DNA from: CAYLJO01 sp964383905
GTDB lineage: Bacteria > Acidobacteriota > Blastocatellia > Pyrinomonadales > Pyrinomonadaceae
DNA: 37,900 nucleotides
Reading direction: 5' to 3'
Assembly (NCBI GenBank): GCA_964383905.1
Contig: CAYLJO010000036.1
Coordinates: 1-37,900 of the forward strand
The notes beneath the pieces were generated by a model. That model saw nothing but the letters and a program-made list of their open reading frames with translations. It was not told the DNA's origin and did not search any database. The position numbers were made by a program, and so were the translations under genes. Of the stretch, positions 8,633 to 16,229 are shown piece by piece (position 1 is the first letter of the stretch; each line of letters opens with the position of its first letter).

Positions 8633-9184
8633 ATGCAAAATATGATGAGAGAATATCAATTAGGGAGAGCGCCGGAACTGAAGCGCGAAAGATTTGCGCG
8701 GCCAACAGATGTGCAGATCGAGCGCGAGCTGGAGCTTTTAAGTCGCTGGATGGACAATCAGTTTCGCATTCCGGTGCTCAACTGGCGATTCGGCCTGAAC
8801 GCGATCATTGATCTTGTGCCGGGCATCGGCGACACAGCCACTTCTATTGTCGCGCTCTATATTTTGGCGTCCGCCGTGCGTTACCGCGTCTCGAAGATTA
8901 CGCTGCTGCGGATGGGGCTCAACATTGCTATTTATTTCGTCGTCGGATTAATACCTTTTGTGGGTGACGCGCTCGACGCCTGGTGGAAGCCGAATATCAG
9001 AAACATTACTCTCCTGCGCAAGCGCGCGACAGTTTCAGCCGCGGAAGCGCGCCAGGGAAGAATGAGCGACTGGCTCTTTGTCGGCATTATAATTTCGATC
9101 CTACTGGCCCTGCTGTTCGGCTCGCTGGCCTTCACCGGATTCATCCTGTGGTACGCCGCTCAGCATTTCAGGCTGCCGTTCTGA
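8633..9184 (+). CDS. DUF4112 family membrane protein
   Basis: This 183-residue protein matches the DUF4112 pattern. After a charged N-terminus (about 45 residues) comes a segment with two similar hydrophobic units containing DLVPGIGDTATS and GLIPFVGDALDAWW, each with a Pro-x-x-GD turn typical of the family. A strongly hydrophobic C-terminal helix spans about residues 145-175. It is predicted to be an inner-membrane protein; its function is unknown. A good ribosome-binding site (GGAGG, eight bases before ATG) supports the start. The gene stands alone and converges on the thioredoxin-fold gene. Confidence 0.85.
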   Translation: MQNMMREYQLGRAPELKRERFARPTDVQIERELELLSRWMDNQFRIPVLNWRFGLNAIIDLVPGIGDTATSIVALYILASAVRYRVSKITLLRMGLNIAIYFVVGLIPFVGDALDAWWKPNIRNITLLRKRATVSAAEARQGRMSDWLFVGIIISILLALLFGSLAFTGFILWYAAQHFRLPF

Positions 9185-9206
9185 AGTACCGTAGCGATCC
9201 GATCAT

Positions 9207-9264
9207 TACGGCGAGCGGCAGCGAATTGGTCAGCCGACAAATCAGTTCGCTGCCTCTCGCCGTA
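9207..9264. terminator. Long hairpin between convergent genes
   Basis: A 19-base inverted repeat (9207-9225 with 9246-9264) has one mismatch and a 20-base loop. It lies between the DUF4112 stop and the thioredoxin-fold stop. No strong T-tract is present on either side, so it may act as an RNA-stability or bidirectional stop element. Confidence 0.6.
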
Positions 9265-9287
9265 CCGTGGCAGACGGGCAAGATCCG

Positions 9288-9737
9288 CTATATGTGCTCC
9301 AAAGCCGAAGCCAGCTTGTCGAGACTATTCTCGCCCGCGGCAAAGCTCAAGAGCCTGCCCCCGGCGTCAAATAGGTAATAGGCAGGCAGTTGGCCTTGCT
9401 CGTTCAAAAAAGCACGGCGCAATTTCTGCTCGTTATCAACGGCGCAGGGCTCTGTAATGTTGTACTCTGCGATGCAATCTCGCACCGCCTCGGTATCCAT
9501 CTCCGCTTTGTCACCCGGCACGTGCACGGCAATAAACCGCAAGCCCTTATTCCTGAGCCCGTCGCGCCATCCGGCGAGGCGCGGCATATTCTCTACACAG
9601 GTCCGACAACCGATGGACCAGAAGTGCACGAGCGTCGGATGGCCCTGCGCCTCCGCAAGAGCGTGCGCCTCTGTTGCACCGAACCACTCCGTCGCACCGT
9701 CCAATGACGGCATCTCTGCGCCGGTCTTCAACGGCAT
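9288..9737 (-). CDS. TlpA/AhpC-like thioredoxin-fold protein
   Basis: This 149-residue protein has a thioredoxin-type redox centre Cys44-Arg-Thr-Cys47 after the beta strand PTLVHFWS. Its C-terminal half contains a cis-Pro segment, QLPAYYLFD. The layout fits the TlpA/ResA branch, but there is no signal peptide or membrane anchor, so it is likely cytoplasmic. The start is set at 9737 because GAGGAG lies six bases upstream. A longer reading to 9797 adds 20 residues without support. It probably reduces disulfides or peroxides; the partner is unknown. Confidence 0.85.
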   Translation of the reverse strand: MPLKTGAEMPSLDGATEWFGATEAHALAEAQGHPTLVHFWSIGCRTCVENMPRLAGWRDGLRNKGLRFIAVHVPGDKAEMDTEAVRDCIAEYNITEPCAVDNEQKLRRAFLNEQGQLPAYYLFDAGGRLLSFAAGENSLDKLASALEHI

Positions 9738-9834
9738 GGTATCTCCTCGATAACTAAGTTGAGTGCGGCGAGGACATATTATGGTGTGGCCCATCAATGC
9801 TTGTCCAGACCGCGCGTGATTAAAGAGACGGGCA

Positions 9835-10905
9835 TTACAACTTCGGATAACGTGCGACGAACGCCACGAGCGTGTCTACATACTCCTGAAACGGCGGGCA
9901 GCTGACACCGTGCGGTTTGAGCAACCCGCGCGCTACGGTCGTGTCGTATGTCTGGCTAAGAAAAAAATAGGGTACGGCGGCGAAGGGCAGGCCCGTAATG
10001 GTCGGCGAAAACGGGAGTGAAAGTGTCGAGCGCACGATGGGGCGCGGGATCTTGACGCGCGACCCGCGCCCGGCAAGCGACTTGGCAATAACTTCAAACA
10101 GGTCGTAGGTCGTGAGCGGCGCGGGGTCCGCCAGTTGCACCCTCGCCCCAACCGCGCGCTCGTCCTGTGCCAGCGTAGCCATCGCTTCGACTACAAAATC
10201 CACGGGCACCAGATTCAGACGCACTTCACGGTTTCCAATGTTCACGAGCGAGAGTAGATTGGGCTGCATCCGCAGGTAATGGATCAGATAGTAAACACCG
10301 TCGTATTTGGCCGTTTCTCCGGTACGCGAATCACCGCAGACGACTGAGGGGCGGTGGATCGTGATGGGCAGTTCGGATTTCAGCGCCTCCACGTCCAACT
10401 CGGCCAGATACTTCGTCTCCTCGTAGTAATTACGAAAGCCTGCCTCGTGCCGTAACTCCGTTTCAAGGATCAGACCCGTGCGCAAGCCCGCAACGTAGCA
10501 GGTCGATACGTAATGATAGCGGCGCAAATTCCTCATCGTCCGCGCGAAATGGTTGACGTTGCGCGTACCTTCGACGTTGACGCGCATCGCAAGATCACGC
10601 GCTACGGCCAGATCATAAGCGGCGGCGAGATGAAAGAGCGTGGTCGTCTCCTCACGCGCCATCTTCAATTCTGCGGGTGAAAGCCCCAGATTTGGTTCGG
10701 TGATGTCGCCCTCAATGATGCGAAAGTTTCCGGCGGGCAGGCCCTTCTCCTGGGAGATTCGTGCCACTTCTTCGCGCGCGCGTCTTGTGAATAAAGGCTG
10801 CACGAGGAGCAGAAATCGCGTATCTTCCCTCGCCAGTCGTTTGACAAGACGCCCGGCAATGAAGCCGGGAAATCCCGTCAGAAAAATCGTTTCCTCAGGT
10901 AACAT
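9835..10905 (-). CDS. Extended SDR, NAD(P)-binding reductase (male-sterility / thioester-reductase type)
   Basis: This 356-residue protein starts with a Rossmann motif, TGFPGFIAG (residues 10-18), and has the extended-SDR active site Ser134, Tyr161 and Lys165 (Y-E-E-T-K). The TGFPGFIAG variant and the GDITEPNLGL segment resemble the NAD_binding_4 family, which includes fatty acyl-CoA reductases and thioester-reductase domains. It has no carrier or adenylation domain, so it is a stand-alone enzyme. The substrate may be an acyl thioester or a sugar nucleotide; the first is favoured by motif. It is the last gene of a same-strand run after pepA and the 97-residue protein, with 43 bases between. 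Confidence 0.85.
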   Translation of the reverse strand: MLPEETIFLTGFPGFIAGRLVKRLAREDTRFLLLVQPLFTRRAREEVARISQEKGLPAGNFRIIEGDITEPNLGLSPAELKMAREETTTLFHLAAAYDLAVARDLAMRVNVEGTRNVNHFARTMRNLRRYHYVSTCYVAGLRTGLILETELRHEAGFRNYYEETKYLAELDVEALKSELPITIHRPSVVCGDSRTGETAKYDGVYYLIHYLRMQPNLLSLVNIGNREVRLNLVPVDFVVEAMATLAQDERAVGARVQLADPAPLTTYDLFEVIAKSLAGRGSRVKIPRPIVRSTLSLPFSPTITGLPFAAVPYFFLSQTYDTTVARGLLKPHGVSCPPFQEYVDTLVAFVARYPKL

Positions 10906-10948
10906 AAGTTTAGGGAATGTATGCCCAGCCTCTCAAGACAATATATTT

Positions 10949-11242
10949 CTAGCGCTTTTTTATTCCAAGCTGTGAAAGTTTTCGTCGAAACCCCGCCGGC
11001 GTGTTGAGGGTATGGAGAAGGGATCCGTCCTTGCGTTTATAAGAAATTAGCCCCCCCTTATCGAGCCTGGCAACCAACACCAGGTCTTTTGCCGTATCCA
11101 CTTGATATTCGGCTACCTCAATATCATTTCCAAGAAGATCCCGCAGGCTCAAACCAGTTTCTTCCGTTTGCAGGATATATCTCCCGGGACAATTGCGGAT
11201 CGGCTTCCATCTCCACGTCTCTAGCAGTTGGTCGAAACCCAT
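10949..11242 (-). CDS. Small conserved-looking protein of unknown function
   Basis: This 97-residue protein is not recognised. It has alternating hydrophobic and charged segments, suggesting a small alpha/beta or beta fold, and a basic C-terminus ending KKR. It contains the phrase LNTPAGFRRKLSQLGI near its end. It lies nine bases downstream of the pepA stop and 43 bases upstream of the SDR gene, so it is probably translated from the pepA transcript. The tight spacing argues it is a real gene. Confidence 0.65.
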   Translation of the reverse strand: MGFDQLLETWRWKPIRNCPGRYILQTEETGLSLRDLLGNDIEVAEYQVDTAKDLVLVARLDKGGLISYKRKDGSLLHTLNTPAGFRRKLSQLGIKKR

Positions 11243-11251
11243 TTCGCTAAT

Positions 11252-12742
11252 TCAGTCACACGCAAGTTCAACAAGCGTGCGCACGCCTGTCCCGGAAGCG
11301 CCTTTGGGAGCGTAGGGCTGCGGGTCGTCGTACCATGCTGTGCCCGCGATGTCCAGGTGTACCCACGGGGTCTCGGCGGCGAACTTGCTGAGCAAGAGGG
11401 CGGCCGCTGTGGCGTCGGGGCGACCGCCGTAGTTTTTGAAATCGGCGATCGGACTTTCGATGCGTTTCTTGTAGTCGTCGCTGACGGGCATGCGCCACAC
11501 GGGCTCGCCTGCGCGCGTCGCCGCTGCCGTCACACGATTGGCCCAGTCGTCATCATTGCTGAACAGACCTGTGCGATGATCGCCGAGGGCAACAATGATT
11601 GAGCCTGTCAGCGTCGCCAGATCGACGATGCGCGACGCGCCGAGCTGCTTTGCATATGCGATGCCGTCAACCAGAACGAGCCGGCCCTCCGCGTCTGTAT
11701 CGACGACCTCAATTGTGTACCCGGCGAGCGTCTTGATGATGTCGCCGGGCTTGATGGCCCGGCCTGAAGGCATGTTCTCGGCGGACGGAACAATGCCGAC
11801 GATGCGGCGACGCGGCTTGAGCTGCGCAATAGCACGGAGCGCGCCGAGCACTGCTGCGCCGCCGGCCATATCGGACTTCATCTCGTACATGTCCAGGCCG
11901 TGTTTGATCGAGATGCCGCCCGTATCAAATGTGATGCCTTTGCCGACGAAGGCCCACAATTCATCGTCGGGTGATGCGCCGTCAGGCTCATAGCGAATGA
12001 CGATCAGCGCGGGCTTTTCGTCTGAACCCTGACCTACCCCCCAGAGTCCGCCCATACCTCGGCCACGTATCTCGTCGGCGTCGAGAGATTCGACGCGGAG
12101 ACCGAACTCCTGAGCCATTTCCGCCGCACGGCGCGCAAACTCGCGCGGCGGAAGGGTGGCGCCCGGCTCATCAGCGAGCCTGCGCGACCAATTGACAGAT
12201 TCGGCGATGATGCGCGCACGATGTGCCGCCGCACGGAGGGCGTCGCTCTTTTCGGAGGCGATGATTGTCAGCCTCTCGAGTGAGGATCGTTCTTCGTCGT
12301 GGTTTTGATAGAAGTCCCCGTGGTAAAGGCCAAGCAACGAGCCTTCCGCCACGGCGCCTATCATACGTTGTTCATCATCGTCCGCGGGCAAGAGGAACGA
12401 GAGCTGCCTGGCGCGGCTCTCTCCCGCCGTGCGAACGGCCATCCCTGCCGCTTGCTTCAGCGCGGTCGTATTGTAGTCTGAGTGCGCGCCGAGGCCCAGA
12501 AGTAGTAGGCAGCGCACGCGGCCTGGCTCCTTATCAGTTGCGCGGACGAGGAGTGATGTCCCCGCTTCGCCTTTGAATTCACCGCCCCGCACCAATTCTT
12601 CGACTGCGCCCAAGGCGTCACTGTCACGTGGGACGGCCGTGCGCGGCTCGTCTTCAAAGACGCATATCGTAGTAATTTCGTCCGGTGTTGATCGTGTAAG
12701 CTCCGTTCCTATTTCAATGCTTAAATATTCTTGACTACTCAT
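11252..12742 (-). CDS. pepA: Leucyl aminopeptidase (M17)
   Basis: This 496-residue protein has the M17 two-domain layout. An N-terminal regulatory-type domain spans about residues 1-170. The catalytic domain has the dinuclear metal ligands Lys268, Asp273, Asp291, Asp350 and Glu352, the catalytic Lys280 and Arg354. The family signature reads DTDAEGRL where most members have NTDAEGRL. It should release N-terminal residues from peptides in the cytoplasm. The length is normal for the family. It heads a minus-strand run with the 97-residue protein and the SDR. The ribosome-binding site before ATG is weak. The divergent TPR gene shares the 194-base upstream region. Confidence 0.95.
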   Translation of the reverse strand: MSSQEYLSIEIGTELTRSTPDEITTICVFEDEPRTAVPRDSDALGAVEELVRGGEFKGEAGTSLLVRATDKEPGRVRCLLLLGLGAHSDYNTTALKQAAGMAVRTAGESRARQLSFLLPADDDEQRMIGAVAEGSLLGLYHGDFYQNHDEERSSLERLTIIASEKSDALRAAAHRARIIAESVNWSRRLADEPGATLPPREFARRAAEMAQEFGLRVESLDADEIRGRGMGGLWGVGQGSDEKPALIVIRYEPDGASPDDELWAFVGKGITFDTGGISIKHGLDMYEMKSDMAGGAAVLGALRAIAQLKPRRRIVGIVPSAENMPSGRAIKPGDIIKTLAGYTIEVVDTDAEGRLVLVDGIAYAKQLGASRIVDLATLTGSIIVALGDHRTGLFSNDDDWANRVTAAATRAGEPVWRMPVSDDYKKRIESPIADFKNYGGRPDATAAALLLSKFAAETPWVHLDIAGTAWYDDPQPYAPKGASGTGVRTLVELACD

Positions 12743-12936
12743 GAAGTCGCTTGCTTAACTTATTCCCCACCCTTTATTTCATAATTAACGAGCATTATAG
12801 ACGGTAAGTATAATCTATCCATGCGAATTCAACATAATTGGGCCGGTAAAGAAATGCGGAGAAGGTGGGGCCAAAGTGACACGGCGATTCATTTTTTGTC
12901 TCGGCGCCCATCCCTCATCCATTATAATGTGCCGTT

Positions 12937-13434
12937 ATGTTTGACGATGAGTTTTCAGCCGGCACGGCGCGCGAAGCAAGAGAGTTGATTGAGCGTGCCC
13001 TGGAGGCCCAGCAGGAGAAGGATTACGAGAAAGCAATCGAGCTATACAAACGCTCTCTTGCAATCCGACCGAGCGCCGAAGCGCACACGTTTCTCGGCTG
13101 GGTCTATAGTTTTCAGAATCGTTACGACGCAGCCATCGCGGAATGTCTTGAAGCGATCCGCGTCGATGATACGCTCGGCAATCCCTATAACGACATTGGC
13201 AGCTATCTCCTTACGCAGGGCGACTCTTACATCTGCGTGCGCTGGTTCAAGCGAGCCTTACTCGCCCCACGCTACGAATCTTACGCCTTCCCACACTTCA
13301 ACCTGGGTCGCGTTTACGAGATGCGCGGGCGCCTGTTGGAGGCGGCCAAGCATTACGGGCTGGCGCTGGAACAGCAACCGGGATTCACGCAGGCAGCAAT
13401 TGCGCTGCGCCGTATGCAGGCTCGATTGAACTAA
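12937..13434 (+). CDS. TPR-repeat protein
   Basis: This 165-residue protein consists of about four tetratricopeptide repeats. Examples are QQEKDYEKAIELYKRSLAI near residue 27 and FNLGRVYEMRGRLLEAAKHY near residue 123. No signal peptide or catalytic domain is seen, so it is a cytoplasmic scaffold or adaptor with unknown partners. It is divergent from pepA and converges on the thioesterase gene. Confidence 0.88.
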   Translation: MFDDEFSAGTAREARELIERALEAQQEKDYEKAIELYKRSLAIRPSAEAHTFLGWVYSFQNRYDAAIAECLEAIRVDDTLGNPYNDIGSYLLTQGDSYICVRWFKRALLAPRYESYAFPHFNLGRVYEMRGRLLEAAKHYGLALEQQPGFTQAAIALRRMQARLN

Positions 13435-13437
13435 AGA

Positions 13438-13481
13438 GTAATCAGTGGCCGGTAAAAACTCCAAAGCCGGACGCTGATTAC
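13438..13481. terminator. Hairpin between convergent genes, containing GTAATCAG/CTGATTAC
   Basis: The 15-base arms (13438-13452 with 13467-13481) pair at 12 positions around a 14-base loop. The distal ends are GTAATCAG and CTGATTAC, the same word that builds hairpins at 31184 and 37798. It overlaps the stop codon of the thioesterase gene. CTTTCTTTATT follows on the plus strand. Confidence 0.6.
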
Positions 13482-13867
13482 CGGGTACTTTCTTTATTGA
13501 TCCTGATCTTCTGGCGCTCCTCATTAACGGCGACGTAGATGACCTCAGCTTCTGTGACCCTCACGCGCTCGCTCGTGCCGCCATGCCGTTCAGCTTCGAC
13601 GATGACGCGTACGGTAATGGATGTCGTACCGATGCGGAGTGTTTCGGCGTAAAAACTGACGAGATCGCCAACAAAGACGGGCTGGTGAAAGATAACTTCG
13701 CGCATTGCGACCGTCACGAAGCGCTCCATCCGTGTGCGGCGATGCGCCTCGATGGCGCCGGCCATGTCAATGTAGCTCAGGATGATGCCGCCAAAGATTG
13801 TGCCCTGCGGGTTGGTGTCACGCGGCAGGAGTGTAATGCGTATCGCCGGATCGGTGTAGGAGTTCAT
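13478..13867 (-). CDS. Acyl-CoA thioesterase (hotdog fold, YciA-like)
   Basis: This 129-residue protein is a single hotdog domain. The segment NPQGTIFGGIILSYIDMAG at about residues 19-37 matches the N-x-x-G-x-x-x-G-G-x-x-L-x-x-x-D pattern of YciA/BACH acyl-CoA thioesterases, with Asp34 as the likely catalytic residue. It would hydrolyse acyl-CoA to free acid and CoA in the cytoplasm. Its start lies four bases after the stop of the alpha/beta hydrolase, so the two are probably one operon. Confidence 0.88.
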   Translation of the reverse strand: MNSYTDPAIRITLLPRDTNPQGTIFGGIILSYIDMAGAIEAHRRTRMERFVTVAMREVIFHQPVFVGDLVSFYAETLRIGTTSITVRVIVEAERHGGTSERVRVTEAEVIYVAVNEERQKIRINKESTR

Positions 13868-13871
13868 AATG

Positions 13872-14519
13872 TCAAATGTTGATCTGTTGTTTCGCCCATT
13901 CAGTGATCACGCGCTTCAACTCATCCAGATGCTCGTCGAAGAAGTGGCCCGCGCCATCGATAATGTTAACCCGAGTGGGCGCATTCCTTTGAACCTCTGC
14001 CACCAGCCGACGCAGCTGGTCCACATGGCCGAACTCGTCGCGCTCGCCGTGAACAAAGAGGATAGGCTTACGACATGATTCAAGAAATGTGAAGTCATAC
14101 ATGTCAACAGGCGTGCCGATGCCGATCAGGTTAGCCACGCGTGGGTCTGCGACGCCGACTTCCAAACCAACGCGGGCGCCGAAAGAGAAGCCGGCGAGCG
14201 TGACGCGCTCGTTCGGGTAGCGCTTTTCCAAATAGTCCAGACCGGCGCGCGCATCGTCGCGCTCGCCGCGCGCCTCATCATGCGTGCCCGTACTTTGACC
14301 GACACCACGAAAGTTGATGCGCAGCACGACGAGTCCGGCTTCATTCAATGCGCTGGCCGCGCGAAAGACCACTTTATTATGCATCGTACCGCCATGAAGC
14401 GGGTGCGGATGAAGCACGAGCGCAACGCCGCGCGCCGTGGCCCCGTTGCGCGGTTCCTTCAGAATTGCTTCGAGGTGCCCGTGTGAAACAGGAATCAAGA
14501 GATTGCCAGCCGGATACAA
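13872..14519 (-). CDS. Alpha/beta hydrolase (dienelactone-hydrolase-like)
   Basis: This 215-residue protein has an alpha/beta hydrolase core. The nucleophile is Ser112 in AGFSFGA, and the probable acid and base are Asp161 (GERDEFG) and His192 (DGAGHFF). The N-terminal segment LHPHPLHGGTMHNKVV matches a conserved HPHP-GG-M-NKV pattern of small serine hydrolases of the YpfH/PA2394 kind. It is cytoplasmic, without a signal peptide, and its substrate is unknown. The start is TTG at 14519. No ATG lies between it and the conserved core, so TTG is preferred although the spacing from GAGGA is long. Confidence 0.85.
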   Translation of the reverse strand: MYPAGNLLIPVSHGHLEAILKEPRNGATARGVALVLHPHPLHGGTMHNKVVFRAASALNEAGLVVLRINFRGVGQSTGTHDEARGERDDARAGLDYLEKRYPNERVTLAGFSFGARVGLEVGVADPRVANLIGIGTPVDMYDFTFLESCRKPILFVHGERDEFGHVDQLRRLVAEVQRNAPTRVNIIDGAGHFFDEHLDELKRVITEWAKQQINI

Positions 14520-14652
14520 GCGAAATTTTTATCCTCGGAGATGTTTGATAGGTCAAAAGACTAACAGAAATATGCGCGGCTGGCTAACATCAGTGGCATC
14601 GCCAGATAATTTTCAGGATGCTCAGCACTTCGGCGCGGTTTAGCAAAACATG

Positions 14653-14686
14653 AGAGCGCGAAAGGGCCATTACCCTTTCGCGCTCT
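14653..14686 (-). terminator. Terminator of the lysine-rich protein gene
   Basis: A perfect 14-bp inverted repeat (14653-14666 with 14673-14686) has a six-base loop. It is followed by TGTTTTG on the minus strand, downstream of the gene ending at 14729. Confidence 0.75.
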
Positions 14687-14728
14687 TGTATTTGCACCGG
14701 CGCGGCGGCCGATTAAGGGCATTCGGGT

Positions 14729-15091
14729 TCACTTGCCAGGCGCTTTTGATTCCGCCGATTCCCGTGTCTCTTCCATCTTTTCGGTCGCTTGCTCGGCCTC
14801 CGGGATAACAGCCTTCAGAGCGCCGACGACTGCGCCGGTGGCCGCGCCCGAGAGCACTTTGCTGGCGACCCTTCTAACTTCTTTGCCTACTTTAGAAGCC
14901 GTGGTTTTCCTGGTTGTTTTCTTGCCTCCGCCTGATTTCTTCTGAGAAGCTGATGCGCCCTTAGGACCCTTTTTGCTCGCGCGCGCTTTGCCTCCTGCCG
15001 ATGCTGCTTTCTTGGTAGACTTCCTGGCCGAGGATCCTTTACCACCACTGCGAGAACCGCCCGATTTCTTACTCGCCTTTTTAGTTGCCAT
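14729..15091 (-). CDS. Lysine-rich histone-like protein
   Basis: This 120-residue protein has a low-complexity N-terminal two thirds (residues 1-75) of Lys, Ser, Gly, Ala and Thr, with many KK and SKK units like bacterial histone-H1-type proteins. The C-terminal part (76-120) contains a glycine-spaced hydrophobic stretch, LSGAATGAVVGALKAV, and an acidic tail. The basic region probably binds nucleic acid; the hydrophobic part may mediate self-association or membrane contact. The start is set at 15091, where AGGAG lies eight bases before ATG. The longer reading to 15133 adds 14 residues without this site. A terminator follows at 14653. Confidence 0.75.
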   Translation of the reverse strand: MATKKASKKSGGSRSGGKGSSARKSTKKAASAGGKARASKKGPKGASASQKKSGGGKKTTRKTTASKVGKEVRRVASKVLSGAATGAVVGALKAVIPEAEQATEKMEETRESAESKAPGK

Positions 15092-15470
15092 CTTTTCTAT
15101 CTCCTTTTGTCTGTAGGCATAACGTGTGCACACCCTACCAAACTGCGACTGATATTGTCACGCAAATTGTCTCTCCGGGTGCGAGAAGGAGCGCTTCATG
15201 TCCGCCGTTCTATATGTACAGCAGTAGACAATAAATGCCATGACCCTGTGCAAAACCGTCTTGACTCGCGATGTGGCAAAGGATAGTTTTTGGTTAATGC
15301 CTGCGCTTAATCCCCAAGCTTGTCGATCAGGCCGCGCTCATCGCGAAGGTCGGGCCACTGCTTCCGAGCCTTCGGTGAGAAACCAGGCTAGACGATCATT
15401 AAGCTTTGAGGTAGATTATACGGCCTCAAATTATAGATAAAGCCTCGCCGGTTAATACAACCGAAAGGGT
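15092..15470. other. Divergent upstream region
   Basis: This region separates the histone-like gene (-) from the receiver gene (+). It holds a possible sigma-70 promoter for the plus strand at 15261-15289. Nothing else could be supported; the short open frame at 15240-15440 has no ribosome-binding site or protein-like pattern. Confidence 0.45.
15261..15289 (+). promoter_or_regulatory. Possible sigma-70 promoter for the receiver gene
   Basis: TTGACT (15261-15266) and TAGTTT (15284-15289) are separated by 17 bases, the ideal spacing. The -10 box has two differences from TATAAT. The implied leader is about 175 bases. Confidence 0.35.
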
Positions 15471-15986
15471 ATGAGTATGCAAACCGTGTTCGCGCCTGCA
15501 TCCATGGATCGCTCTCTAGCTGTATCCAACCAGTGGTCATCCGGCCATTATCTGTCTGGCGGCGAAAACAGACTGGACACAGACCCTGAAGTCTCAGGCT
15601 ATTCGGCGGAAAAGAGTGAAAGCACCCCGCGCGCCCTCGTCGTTGACGATGTGCCTGATGTGACAGAGATGCTCGCCGTGTTTCTCAAACATGCGGGCTA
15701 TGAGGTTGCCACAGCATCTTCAGGCCCGGATGCACTGGAGATAGCCCACACCGAGCGATTCGATGTGGTTGTGTCCGACATCGGAATGCCGGGAATGGAC
15801 GGCTACGAATTGGCCGAAGCGTTGCGCGCTCTGCCTGACTATCGCACCGTACCGCTGATCGCTGTGACCGGTTTTTCGCTATATGACGACCGCGCACGCG
15901 CGATTAAGTCTGGATTTAACGCCCATGTTACCAAGCCCATCAACCCGATGGCGCTCCTTGAGCTTATCCAGCAACTGTCGGGCTAA
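15471..15986 (+). CDS. Response regulator, single receiver domain with N-terminal extension
   Basis: This 171-residue protein has about 52 non-conserved N-terminal residues followed by a complete receiver domain. Asp59 and Asp60 form the acidic pocket, Asp103 in VVVSDIGMPGMDG is the phosphoacceptor, Thr133 is the switch residue, and Lys155 is in VTKPINP. No output domain follows. ATG at 15477 is a better start by ribosome-binding-site spacing (AAAGGG, seven bases) than ATG at 15471. The receiver type resembles those of hybrid kinases and phosphorelay carriers. No kinase is nearby, so its partner is unknown. Confidence 0.88.
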   Translation: MSMQTVFAPASMDRSLAVSNQWSSGHYLSGGENRLDTDPEVSGYSAEKSESTPRALVVDDVPDVTEMLAVFLKHAGYEVATASSGPDALEIAHTERFDVVVSDIGMPGMDGYELAEALRALPDYRTVPLIAVTGFSLYDDRARAIKSGFNAHVTKPINPMALLELIQQLSG

Positions 15987-16229
15987 GCAAAGATAGGAGC
16001 GAAAAGCTAGAAGGGCGGCCACGGAGACACGGTTGCATAGAAGCATTCGACCCGTCTTGATTACTACCCCCTTCGAGGCATACATTCTTTAATCCCTCAA
16101 TCCCCCTTTTCATCCTTTCCTTAACAGTGCGGCTTCGTGCTATTTTTGTAGCAAGACTTTAAACAAAGGCGGAGCGTGCGGCTTTGTCTCGGGTAGAGTT
16201 ACGCCGGCGCCCCTGAGGTAACGAATTTT

